Both the position numbers and the translations under genes were made by a program. From a virus, in IMG/VR virus record IMGVR_UViG_3300032322_001453, positions 1 to 26,969 of that record: 26,969 nucleotides of DNA. One strand, written 5' to 3'. Below are positions 1 to 6,470 of the stretch, one piece after another. Positions within the stretch are counted from its first letter, which is position 1; each line of letters starts with the position of its first letter. The notes below the pieces were generated by a model. The model searched no databases, was not told the origin of the DNA, and saw only the letters and a program-made list of their open reading frames with translations.

Positions 1-134
1 AGGAGCCCGCGACTTGCGACGTTTTAGCCCAAATTTATTGCGATTCGCTGAAGTAATAAACACTTCCCACGATTTCAGTCTCAACAAGCCCTTTTGATAA
101 TGAGACACGCAAAAAAGCCGTATCACAATGCCCA
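1..134. other. Leader upstream of terminase, with inverted repeat
   Basis: Non-coding leader before the terminase genes. It holds an inverted repeat, GTCTCA (78-83) and TGAGAC (101-106), around a 17-base AT-richer loop, and an A-run at 111-116 just before the small terminase start. There is no clear Shine-Dalgarno site. The position next to the small terminase is where a cos/pac recognition site or the late-operon leader would be expected, but I see no repeated binding sites that would prove it. Antisense reading frames cross this stretch, but they look like shadows. Confidence 0.35.
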
Positions 135-674
135 ATGGCCCTGACGCAGATCCAACTGGCGAAGGCGCTCGACGCCAACCAGACGAGCGTGTCTCTCTGG
201 AAGGCGCAGGGGATGCCAACGGACTCGGTGGACGCGGCGAGGGCATGGATGGCCGCGAACATTCGCCGCCGCAAGTCGGGCAAGGTGGCCGCGCCAACGA
301 CCAGCACCAACCCGGCGCTGGGGCCGAAGGCGAGACTCGACCGGGCGGCGGAGGGGGAGATTCGCCATTACGAATTGTGGAAGGCGGCAGCGAACTCGGA
401 GGAGGCCAACAGCCGAACCGTGGCCGAACTGGCCGGCGCGTGGCGCGACAGCCGAAAGGCCGTGGCTCAAGCCGAGCAGGAGTTGGGGCAATTCCTGTCG
501 ATGACCAAGGCGACACTCAACAAGGCGGAGACGGTTGCGGCGATCCGTGGGCTGATCTCGGCAATGGTTCAGGATTTTTCGACATTTCCGTGGGGAGAGC
601 AGGCGACCTCGATGCTACGGAAGCACTTAGCGACCCTGCCGCCGTCCTTGTCCGAGGCGACCGCGAAGGGTTAG
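135..674 (+). CDS. Terminase small subunit (Nu1/HTH-like)
   Basis: Predicted small terminase, the DNA-recognition partner that brings the packaging motor to cos/pac DNA. The N-terminus (about residues 1-45) reads as a helix-turn-helix of the Nu1 type (LTQIQLAKALDANQTSVSLW), followed by a basic linker (RRRKSGK) and a helical middle rich in Ala, Glu and Arg (about 65-115) suited to oligomerisation. At 179 aa it matches lambda Nu1 (181 aa). It lies directly before the large terminase, whose frame overlaps its 3' end, as in lambda. ATG 135 is chosen over ATG 128 because ATG 128 opens a different frame whose product is Gly/Arg/Gln-rich low complexity. The assignment rests on the HTH, the size and the position; no Shine-Dalgarno site is visible. 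Confidence 0.75.
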   Translation: MALTQIQLAKALDANQTSVSLWKAQGMPTDSVDAARAWMAANIRRRKSGKVAAPTTSTNPALGPKARLDRAAEGEIRHYELWKAAANSEEANSRTVAELAGAWRDSRKAVAQAEQELGQFLSMTKATLNKAETVAAIRGLISAMVQDFSTFPWGEQATSMLRKHLATLPPSLSEATAKG

Positions 675-2374
675 CCGAAGCGTGGGCCGCAGGGCACGAG
701 GTAACACTGACGCCGCCGAAGCCAGGTGTGGTGGCGTGGGCCGAGTCGAATCTGAAGCTCTCCGAGCGCATAACCAACAAGCCGGGGAGTTATCTGACCC
801 AGCGCACTCCGTATGTCCGCGAAGTGTTGGAGTGCTTTGCGGACGAGCGGGTGCGGCGGCTTGCCTTGGTGTGGGGCGCTCAGACGAGCAAGACCACGGC
901 CATCATCGTGGGCATGGCCTACAAGCTGGACGTAAATCCCGCCCCGTGTCTTTGGGTTATGCCTTCGACGCACTTGGCGCGGTCATTCTCCGAGACGCGA
1001 TGGATGCCGCTCATAGATCAGAACCCGACCTTGGCGCGGCACAAGCAGGCCGACCCTGACAAGTATCGACTCCTTGAACAGCACTTTGACCGCATGAGCG
1101 TGTGGTTCACGGGCAGCAACTCGCCGGCCTCACTTTCCTCGCGCTCGATTGCCGCTCTGTGCATGGACGAATTGGACAAGTTCCCAGCGAAGGGCGGCAA
1201 AGAGTCCGCGCCGCTGCAACTTGCCGAGGCCCGCGTGGCGACTTACCCGAAACACATCATCGTAACGACCTCGACCCCAACCTACGAAGACGGGGCAATT
1301 TGGACGGAATGGGTCAAGGGCGATCAACGCAAATACTTCGTGCCCTGCCTTGGGTGCGAGGAATCTTGGGCCCTGGAATGGGAACACATCCGATGGGACG
1401 AGACGGCCAAACAGGACGAGGGATGGGACATGACCAAGGTGGCCGACACGGCGCGCTGCGTCTGTCCTGCCTGCGGCCACGCGCACGCGGAAAACGACAA
1501 GCCTTTGATGCTAGAGCGTGGGGAGTGGCGGGCGACCGAGCTTGCCGCCGAGCCAGGGCGGCGAAGCTATCACCTTTCCTCGCTTTATGCGCCTTGGCGA
1601 AAGTGGTCTGACTTGGCCGTAAAGTTTCTACAAGACCGCGATGCGCCGGGAGGGCTTCAAGACTTCAACAACCGCGAACTGGCCCTGCCGTGGAAACCTG
1701 ACGGGGCGCTTATCACTACGCAAATGATCCGTGACCGCGTAGACGCCTCACCACGTTACACGATGGGGGCCGCGCCCGAAGGAAAGGTGATCGGGCGGCT
1801 TATGTCCATCGACGTTCAGCAGACCGAGATGTGGTGGATCGTCCGCGAGCTCCATGAAGACGGTAGCAGCTACCTCCTCGATTACGGGGCGATGGTCGGA
1901 TGGGATGGCGTGATGGACAAGTTCCGCCATTACAAATGCTATCGCGGCATCGTGGACGCAGGCTACGCGGCCAAGACCCCGGCAGGCGTCTACGACTTTG
2001 TTGCCAGGTCGGGTGGGTTATTTGTCGCGGCCAAAGGGCGCACCGTCAGCCAGGGATTGCGCGAGCCCTACAAGTTCCAGCAAATCGTGTCGGGCGGCTC
2101 GGTCCTGTGGGCGGTGCAATTCGACGCGCACTTTTGGCAGGCAAGACTGTATCACGACATCCTGCGCGACGGGCGTGGCCGGTGGCATCTGCCGCGAGAC
2201 ATTGCAAAAGACTACGTTGGGCAGCTTCAAGGCGAGGCACTGATTGAGAAAGACGGCGAGGCAAAGTGGCAAAGGCTGGGGCCGAACCACTTGGCCGACT
2301 GCGAAAAGATGGCCCTCGTTCTGGTCGACTCCATCGTGGCGCAATGGCGGTCAACCAACGCGCCAACAGAGTAA
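590..2374 (+). CDS. Terminase large subunit, GpA family
   Basis: ATP-driven packaging motor with a C-terminal nuclease that cuts concatemeric phage DNA into the prohead. Numbered from GTG 590 (594 aa): Walker A-like GAQTSKTT near residue 95, Walker B ALCMDELDKF near 188, a Cys pair set (CLGC near 253, CVCPACGH near 290) forming a probable zinc knuckle, and nuclease acidic residues in SIDVQ (about 407), VDAGY (about 454) and DCEKM (about 570). The LTPPKPG...WAESNLKLSE stretch is the usual GpA N-terminus. The reading frame stays open back to ATG 128, but that 154-residue extension is low complexity and fully overlaps the small subunit. GTG 590 is the last in-frame start that keeps the conserved N-terminus; it overlaps the small subunit by 85 bases. 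The family call is firm; the start is uncertain. Confidence 0.9.
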   Translation: MGRAGDLDATEALSDPAAVLVRGDREGLAEAWAAGHEVTLTPPKPGVVAWAESNLKLSERITNKPGSYLTQRTPYVREVLECFADERVRRLALVWGAQTSKTTAIIVGMAYKLDVNPAPCLWVMPSTHLARSFSETRWMPLIDQNPTLARHKQADPDKYRLLEQHFDRMSVWFTGSNSPASLSSRSIAALCMDELDKFPAKGGKESAPLQLAEARVATYPKHIIVTTSTPTYEDGAIWTEWVKGDQRKYFVPCLGCEESWALEWEHIRWDETAKQDEGWDMTKVADTARCVCPACGHAHAENDKPLMLERGEWRATELAAEPGRRSYHLSSLYAPWRKWSDLAVKFLQDRDAPGGLQDFNNRELALPWKPDGALITTQMIRDRVDASPRYTMGAAPEGKVIGRLMSIDVQQTEMWWIVRELHEDGSSYLLDYGAMVGWDGVMDKFRHYKCYRGIVDAGYAAKTPAGVYDFVARSGGLFVAAKGRTVSQGLREPYKFQQIVSGGSVLWAVQFDAHFWQARLYHDILRDGRGRWHLPRDIAKDYVGQLQGEALIEKDGEAKWQRLGPNHLADCEKMALVLVDSIVAQWRSTNAPTE

Positions 2375-2424
2375 AACCCAGATTTTCCTTGCCAACGCAA
2401 GCGGCTTGCGTAGTTTGGTGACGT

Positions 2425-2610
2425 ATGAGCAAAGTCAACATTCTAGAGATTGCTGCCAATTTTAATGCGGCAACCGACTACGACATCGAAACGGCGCTTA
2501 GTTTGACCTCAATCATCCTTCGTCACGCGCACACGGTGCAGCTTGCCCGCATCAAAAGCGCCGATCCTCAACTAGAGCTTCCCATTGAGATCGGCAACGA
2601 TGCGCCCTAG
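2425..2610 (+). CDS. Small hypothetical protein, 61 aa
   Basis: I do not recognise this protein. It begins MSKVNILEIAANFNAAT and is mostly predicted helix with an acidic C-terminus (LELPIEIGNDAP). It lies between the large terminase and the connector, a place where many siphoviruses carry one or two tiny accessory genes. Its stop (TAG 2608-2610) is one base before the next start (ATG 2612), so the two are probably translationally coupled. No Shine-Dalgarno site precedes ATG 2425. No function is suggested. Confidence 0.55.
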   Translation: MSKVNILEIAANFNAATDYDIETALSLTSIILRHAHTVQLARIKSADPQLELPIEIGNDAP

Positions 2611-2611
2611 A

Positions 2612-2788
2612 ATGGAGGGCGTGAAATGCCCGAACTGTAAAAAGCCCTTGCCAGCAAGTTATGTGGACACCCGCGCAGCCGGAAGCAAGGGCGGCAAAAC
2701 AACAGGGGCGACAAAAGCTCGGACTAGCAAACAAGCCCGCGCTGCCGTAATGGCTCGGTGGGCCAAGCGCAAGAAGTCGGACTCTTGA
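2612..2788 (+). CDS. Small basic protein with CPNC knuckle, 58 aa
   Basis: Short protein beginning MEGVKCPNCKK, then a Gly/Lys/Thr/Arg-rich segment and a C-terminal AVMARWAKRKK-type basic helix. The single CPNC pair is half of a zinc ribbon, so any zinc site would need a partner chain. The basic tail suggests nucleic-acid contact. ATG 2612 follows the previous stop by one base; an upstream in-frame ATG at 2585 would overlap the previous gene, and GTG 2621 is a further option. The TGA stop is contained in a TTGACA element (2785-2790) that precedes the next gene. Function unknown. Confidence 0.5.
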   Translation: MEGVKCPNCKKPLPASYVDTRAAGSKGGKTTGATKARTSKQARAAVMARWAKRKKSDS

Positions 2789-2807
2789 CACAGCCCGCGA
2801 GGGCATG
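2785..2807 (+). promoter_or_regulatory. TTGACA-hairpin-start element 1
   Basis: TTGACA (2785-2790) is followed by the hairpin GCCC-GCGA-GGGC (2793-2804), a 4 bp stem with a GNRA-type loop, which abuts ATG 2805 of the gpW-like gene. The TTGACA contains the upstream TGA stop. Seventeen bases after the hexamer the sequence is ACCGAC, so no sigma70 -10 element is present. The 3' stem arm GGGC is purine-rich and only weakly Shine-Dalgarno-like, and sits directly against the start. A translational role is inferred from its recurrence. Confidence 0.6.
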
Positions 2808-3065
2808 ACCGACGCGGCGATTCTCGCCTCATGCTTTAGTTCCGAGGAACTTTCCGACCTCAAGACGGCCTGCAAATCGCAGATCGTCGCGGGCGGTGCG
2901 TCACAGGCGTTCGTGGTGTCAAGCAGCGTGGGCGGGCGCTCCGTAACGCTCCAGCAAACTTACAACGCATGGGAAATGCTTGGCCTCATTGAGACGGCCC
3001 TTGCCATCAACGCAGGCAAGATCGGCAACAACAGATGCAGCCGCGCTCAATACGGCACTTACTGA
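2805..3065 (+). CDS. Probable gpW-like head-tail connector
   Basis: An 86-aa protein with a helical N-terminus (SSEELSDLKTACKSQI), a central beta hairpin (AFVVSSSVGGRSVTLQQ) and a helical tail (NAWEMLGLIETALAI). That alpha-beta-alpha order, the size and the location between large terminase and portal match lambda W, which plugs the filled head and prepares it for tail addition. Sequence identity to gpW is not obvious by eye, so this call is mainly positional. Its TGA (3063-3065) is one base from the portal ATG at 3067. Translation probably starts under the TTGACA-hairpin element immediately upstream. Confidence 0.6.
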   Translation: MTDAAILASCFSSEELSDLKTACKSQIVAGGASQAFVVSSSVGGRSVTLQQTYNAWEMLGLIETALAINAGKIGNNRCSRAQYGTY

Positions 3066-3066
3066 C

Positions 3067-4584
3067 ATGGCAAAACTGATCGACAAACTCGCCAAGCAAT
3101 TCGGCTTTTCCCGCATGGTGGAAGCGGCCAACTGGCGACCCGAAGAACGCTCTTGGGTTTGGTCGCAGGCGCAGGACTCCAAGGTAGACATAAGCAACGG
3201 CGACCGCACCCGGCTCCTCGGCCTTTCTCGGAAACTTTTTTACAACAACGCCATCGTCAGGTCGGCCATCCGCGACAAGGCCACCTATTCGGTCGGCTCG
3301 GCCATCGCTCCGCAGGCCAACAGCGGCGATCCCGCGTGGGATGATGCCGCCGAAGCGTGGTGGGATAACTGGAGCAAGTCGCCCGAAATTAGCGAGCGCC
3401 ACGATATGCGCCGGCTGCAAATGCTCGTCTCCGAAGCCATTGACCGTGACGGCGAAATCTTTTGCATCCTGACCAACAAACGCGACGGGATGCCCGCCGT
3501 TCAAGTGGTCGAGTCGCACCGAGTAGCCAACCCGCCCGACAAGGCCGACCAGATCATTGATGGCGTAAGTCTCGACCGCTTTGCGCGTCCGCTCGCTTAC
3601 CATGTGGTCGAGGGCGACACCTTCAGCCAGCGCACCAGCCGCCGCATCCAGGCGGATCTAATGCTTCACGTTTACGAGCCCGAACGTCCCGATCAGGTGC
3701 GCGGGTATCCCGCTGTGGCCGTGGCGCTGAACAACCTCCTCGACCGCGACGAACTCCTCCGCTTTGAGATGCAGGCCGCGAAGATCGGCAGCAGCATCGG
3801 CCTTGTCGTTCAGAACGCGCAGGGCGGGGTGGGGGCCGAAGGATTTTTTGGCGACTTGTCAAAGAGCACGGGCGAATCCCTGACCCGCGAAACGGTTTTC
3901 GGCGGCGGCATGATCCCTCGTCTCAAGGCCACCGAGCGCATTGAGTCGTTCATGATGAACCGCCCCAACGAGAAGTTGGACGCGCACCTTGAGCAATACA
4001 TCCGCGCCGCCGCCCTCGGCCTCGGCCTGCCTTACGAATTTATCTGGGACACATCCGCAGTCGGCGGCGTGGCCCAGCGTTTCATCATTCAAAAAGCCGC
4101 CCGCGCCTTTGCCGCACGGCAAGACGTTCTTATCTCCTCCTTCCTTGGCAAGCTCTGGAACTACGCGATAGCCAACGCCATGCGCCGCCGCGAACTGCCG
4201 CAGAATCCCAACTGGCGCAGCGTTCACTGGCAGACCCCGCGCTCAATCACCGTGGACGTAGGCCGCGAAGCGCAGGCCCGCCGCGACGATGTGAAGGCCG
4301 GGCTCATGACCTTGGCCGACTTCTTTGGCGAGCAGGGACTCGATTGGAAAACCGCCATGCAGGAAATCGCCGCCGAGCGTCAGTTCGCCGCCGAGCTCGG
4401 CGTGGTGGTCGGCGTCGAGCGCACCGAGGGGGCGACGGTTATCGACCCTGTGCCTACAGGGGACGGCGGTTCAACTCCGCCCGCCTCCACCCCGGAGCCG
4501 CAAGCCGCAGAGTTTTCGGAACGCGCCCGCAAAAAGAAGCGCATTTACAAGCGCAAGAAGACGCCCGCCAAGCTGGACGCTTGA
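3067..4584 (+). CDS. Portal protein, lambda B family
   Basis: Dodecameric portal that forms the DNA entry channel at one head vertex and docks the terminase and connectors. At 505 aa it is close to lambda B (533 aa). Recognisable features are the N-terminal helical part with LSRKLFYNNAIVRSAIRDKATYS (about residues 50-75), the core segment around VVESHRVANPPD (about 150), the stem/crown region ending around ALGLGLPYEFIWDTS (about 320), and a very basic C-terminus (RARKKKRIYKRKKTPAK). ATG 3067 is chosen because it follows the gpW-like stop by one base and gives a typical MAKLIDKLAKQFGF start; the in-frame ATG 2980 overlaps the connector. The TGA stop lies in another TTGACA (4581-4586). Confidence 0.9.
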   Translation: MAKLIDKLAKQFGFSRMVEAANWRPEERSWVWSQAQDSKVDISNGDRTRLLGLSRKLFYNNAIVRSAIRDKATYSVGSAIAPQANSGDPAWDDAAEAWWDNWSKSPEISERHDMRRLQMLVSEAIDRDGEIFCILTNKRDGMPAVQVVESHRVANPPDKADQIIDGVSLDRFARPLAYHVVEGDTFSQRTSRRIQADLMLHVYEPERPDQVRGYPAVAVALNNLLDRDELLRFEMQAAKIGSSIGLVVQNAQGGVGAEGFFGDLSKSTGESLTRETVFGGGMIPRLKATERIESFMMNRPNEKLDAHLEQYIRAAALGLGLPYEFIWDTSAVGGVAQRFIIQKAARAFAARQDVLISSFLGKLWNYAIANAMRRRELPQNPNWRSVHWQTPRSITVDVGREAQARRDDVKAGLMTLADFFGEQGLDWKTAMQEIAAERQFAAELGVVVGVERTEGATVIDPVPTGDGGSTPPASTPEPQAAEFSERARKKKRIYKRKKTPAKLDA

Positions 4585-4608
4585 CATGAGCCGCCGCCTA
4601 TATGGCGG
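4581..4608 (+). promoter_or_regulatory. TTGACA element before protease (variant hairpin)
   Basis: TTGACA (4581-4586) contains the portal stop and lies 15 bases before ATG 4602. Here the hairpin is shifted: CCGCC (4594-4598) pairs with GGCGG (4604-4608) and the loop contains the first bases of the start codon, so folding would hide the ATG. This is a divergent member of the element family. It is scored lower because the hairpin geometry differs from the well-formed copies. Confidence 0.4.
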
Positions 4609-5462
4609 AACTCAAATTTGACGGCATCAGCGTAGCCACTGTTGGCCCCGCGCTCGGCCACGAGATGTTCGTGGACGATGTGACCCTGCTCCAAGCCGAA
4701 CAGGCGGGGCAGGCTGGTAGCCCGGTCAAAGTGTTTGTCGATCACGACGAGTCCATCGATTCGCTCATCGGTCTTCTCAACAACTTCCGCATCGAGGAAG
4801 ACCAACTGCGCGCCGATTTGGAACTGCTTTCGGCTCACCCGCAGGCCGAGTTCTACGCCGAGATTCTTTCTAAAGCGCCTGGTCGCGTCGGATTTTCAAT
4901 GGCCTTCAGTGGCAAGCCAGAAGAAGTGGGCGACCGCCGTTTTGCCCGCGTCGAAAATCTGGTCAGCGTTGACCTCGTTTCGCGCCCCGCCGCAAACCGC
5001 GAAGGCGTCTTCCGCGCCGGCAGTGAGCCCGTCCAAGTTGACACCTCGGCGGAGGGCATGACCGAATCTTCTGTCACCGAACAAGTCGAGTTTGACGCGA
5101 AAGCCGCCATCGAGGCGCTGACCGCTGTTGTCTCCAAGCTCGAAGAATCCGTCGCCGCGATCGCCGCCGACAAATCCGAACCCGCCGAGGCTGAAGTTGT
5201 TGCCGAGGAAGTGAAGTCCGAAGAGGCCGCGCCCGCTCCTGAAGCCGCCGAACTCTCCGCCCTCTCCGCAAAAGTCGCCGAGCTTGAAATCGCTCTCGCC
5301 GCCAAAGGCAGCGAGGCCGTCGCCAGCAACGCCGTCGCCTCCGAAGACCCCGTTGAGCAGTTCAAAGCTGCCAGCGAGTCGAAGGATTGGAAGCGCGCCG
5401 CGCAAATCTTTTCCGCGAACAAGAGCGCCATCTATCGCGCTCGCAACGCCAAGACTTTCTAA
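4602..5462 (+). CDS. Prohead protease-scaffold fusion
   Basis: Head maturation protease fused to a scaffolding tail. Residues 1-140 look like an HK97-type (S78) prohead protease: His48 in VFVDHDES, Ser99 in GRVGFSMAF, and the family signature VDLVSRPAANR (123-133). Residues 153-286 are Ala/Glu-rich and predicted coiled coil (long runs of E, A, K and V), with a C-terminal basic helix (SANKSAIYRARNAKTF) suited to capsid binding. Such a single gene carrying protease plus scaffold resembles lambda C/Nu3. It lies between the portal and the major capsid gene, as expected. The scaffold part also appears to have its own start at 5058. Confidence 0.85.
   Translation: MAELKFDGISVATVGPALGHEMFVDDVTLLQAEQAGQAGSPVKVFVDHDESIDSLIGLLNNFRIEEDQLRADLELLSAHPQAEFYAEILSKAPGRVGFSMAFSGKPEEVGDRRFARVENLVSVDLVSRPAANREGVFRAGSEPVQVDTSAEGMTESSVTEQVEFDAKAAIEALTAVVSKLEESVAAIAADKSEPAEAEVVAEEVKSEEAAPAPEAAELSALSAKVAELEIALAAKGSEAVASNAVASEDPVEQFKAASESKDWKRAAQIFSANKSAIYRARNAKTF
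5038..5060 (+). promoter_or_regulatory. Internal TTGACA-hairpin-start element 2
   Basis: Inside the protease gene: TTGACA (5038-5043), hairpin CCTC-GGCG-GAGG (5044-5055), GC, then an in-frame ATG at 5058. The distance from hexamer to start (14 bases) equals that at 2785 and 10883. The 3' stem arm GAGG, with the next G, is a Shine-Dalgarno-like string only two bases from the ATG. Its placement exactly at the protease/scaffold boundary argues that it drives internal initiation. Confidence 0.6.
5058..5462 (+). CDS. Nested scaffold protein (internal start)
   Basis: Predicted 134-aa scaffolding protein made from an internal in-frame ATG of the protease gene, equivalent to residues 153-286 of the full product. 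It starts MTESSVTEQVEF, is acidic and Ala/Glu-rich with coiled-coil character through its middle, and ends in a basic segment. Lambda Nu3 is produced this way from gene C, giving excess scaffold over protease. The evidence here is the TTGACA-hairpin element immediately upstream, the domain boundary at the same place and the position before the coat gene. It is an inference from sequence, not a demonstrated product. Confidence 0.6.
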   Translation: MTESSVTEQVEFDAKAAIEALTAVVSKLEESVAAIAADKSEPAEAEVVAEEVKSEEAAPAPEAAELSALSAKVAELEIALAAKGSEAVASNAVASEDPVEQFKAASESKDWKRAAQIFSANKSAIYRARNAKTF

Positions 5463-5508
5463 GGGCCAACCCCCAAAGAAAAACCAACAACCAACAAACA
5501 AATAGTAT
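5463..5508 (+). promoter_or_regulatory. A/C-rich unstructured leader of capsid gene
   Basis: The 46 bases before the major capsid start are almost free of G after position 5480 and are A/C-rich with repeated CCAAC/AACAAA blocks, ending AATAGTAT before ATG 5509. There is no Shine-Dalgarno site and no TTGACA-hairpin here. An unstructured A-rich leader commonly supports strong SD-independent initiation, which would suit the most abundant virion protein. The function is inferred. Confidence 0.4.
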
Positions 5509-6357
5509 ATGGCTAACTCATTCGATTCAGCACTCGTCGTAGCGACGATCTCTGAACAAGTGCAGACGGTGCTCGCCAACAGGTTGGCCCCGCTTCGCAT
5601 CTTCAGCACGGATTTCAGCAACGAAGTCCGCAAACCCAAGGACACCATTCAGGTGCCCCTCGTCACGGCCACCAGCGCCACGGCGACCAACCCGACCGAT
5701 TTCACCCCGGCTTCCGACGTTACCGTTGGCAAGGCGACCGTGACGCTCGACCACTACAGCCAGTTCTTCGGCATCACACAGGCCGACCTCGCTCTGGGTC
5801 ATCGTCTGGAGAACTTGGTTCGTATCAACCTCAACGCCCTAGCCGACAAATTGTTCTCGGTTGCGATCACCCCGATCACGACCACCAATTTCGGCGCGGC
5901 GGTTGTCACGACCACGACCATCACCCCCGGCAGCGGCCATCTGGCGACCCTCTGGAGCTCGATCAGCAAATCCGACCGCAAGGGCTTGGTTGTCACTCCC
6001 GAAATCTACAGCAAGTTGATCCCGACCAACGCCGACTTCCTGCCGCTCCAAAACGGAGCCTACGGATTCGACCAGGGCATCTACTACGCCAACTCGTTCT
6101 CTGGTGCGGTCACGGGCCTCGACGGCTTCGCGGTTTCGCCCGAAGCGGTTGCGGTGGCCTCGGCCATGCCTGTCATCGACCCGGCGGTCGCTAACCTCCT
6201 CTACGTCTCGGATTCCGTGACGCTCGATCAGCTTGGAATGACCGTGATGTATAACATCACCGCCTCGCAATCCACCCGTAACGTGACGGCCTCCGTCGAA
6301 GTTATGTTTGGATCGGCGGCTGGTCTGACCAGCGGCACCTGCGCGCTCATCATCTAA
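5509..6357 (+). CDS. Major capsid protein
   Basis: Predicted shell-forming coat protein of 282 aa, with the HK97-type fold expected from its neighbours. It has a helical N-terminus (MANSFDSALVVATISEQVQTV), a beta-rich middle (DTIQVPLVTATSATATNP, then VTLDHYSQFFGITQADL) and a Thr-rich stretch at residues 121-140 (TPITTTNFG...VTTTTITP). It follows the protease-scaffold gene and is followed by two strong hairpins, typical of a very highly expressed coat gene. No separate decoration (gpD-like) protein is visible before or after it. The call rests on position, size and composition more than on recognised motifs. The Thr-rich part is a possible glycosylation target, given the glycosyltransferases downstream; that is a guess. 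Confidence 0.8.
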   Translation: MANSFDSALVVATISEQVQTVLANRLAPLRIFSTDFSNEVRKPKDTIQVPLVTATSATATNPTDFTPASDVTVGKATVTLDHYSQFFGITQADLALGHRLENLVRINLNALADKLFSVAITPITTTNFGAAVVTTTTITPGSGHLATLWSSISKSDRKGLVVTPEIYSKLIPTNADFLPLQNGAYGFDQGIYYANSFSGAVTGLDGFAVSPEAVAVASAMPVIDPAVANLLYVSDSVTLDQLGMTVMYNITASQSTRNVTASVEVMFGSAAGLTSGTCALII

Positions 6358-6373
6358 GGCTCGTGTGTTCATC

Positions 6374-6403
6374 CTCCCGGCGGTTTGAGTGGCCCGCCGG
6401 GAG
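6374..6403 (+). terminator. Strong hairpin after capsid gene (first)
   Basis: Perfect 10 bp stem CTCCCGGCGG (6374-6383) with CCGCCGGGAG (6394-6403) and a 10-base loop, 16 bases after the capsid stop. The following bases (TTCTCATCTGGGTTT) are only moderately T-rich, so it may be an RNA-stabilising or processing hairpin rather than a full terminator. Confidence 0.6.
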
Positions 6404-6425
6404 TTCTCATCTGGGTTTCGACCCG

Positions 6426-6464
6426 AAGGGTCACGGTTCCACTCACCGTGGCCCTTTCCTTTTG
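6426..6464 (+). terminator. Rho-independent terminator after capsid gene
   Basis: Twelve-pair stem (6426-6437 with 6445-6456, including one G-U pair) closing a 7-base loop, immediately followed by TTTCCTTTTG. This is a good intrinsic terminator shape. It separates the head genes from the glycosyltransferase pair. Partial read-through would lower expression of all downstream genes relative to coat. Confidence 0.65.
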
Positions 6465-6470
6465 TAATCA

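Noticed and set aside
230-250. GGCGAGGGCATGG inside the small terminase as another hairpin-start element
   Set aside because: The preceding sequence is not TTGACA and the ATG is in the shadow frame; the likeness is chance GC-rich composition.
35-491. Two antisense reading frames over the small terminase
   Set aside because: They are minus-strand shadows of a well-supported + strand gene and show no motif; one has high-GC shadow composition.
2785-2810. TTGACA as a sigma70 promoter -35 box
   Set aside because: At 2785, 5038, 10883 and 23124 no TATAAT-like hexamer lies 16-18 bases downstream, where the start codon and coding sequence already begin.
3857-3862. Minus-strand TTGACA in the portal gene
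   Set aside because: No start codon with a supported minus-strand gene follows it, and no tetraloop hairpin is present.
4896-5648. A 250-aa antisense frame across protease and capsid starts
   Set aside because: Gly/Phe-rich shadow of the Ala/Glu-rich scaffold; crosses two real gene boundaries.
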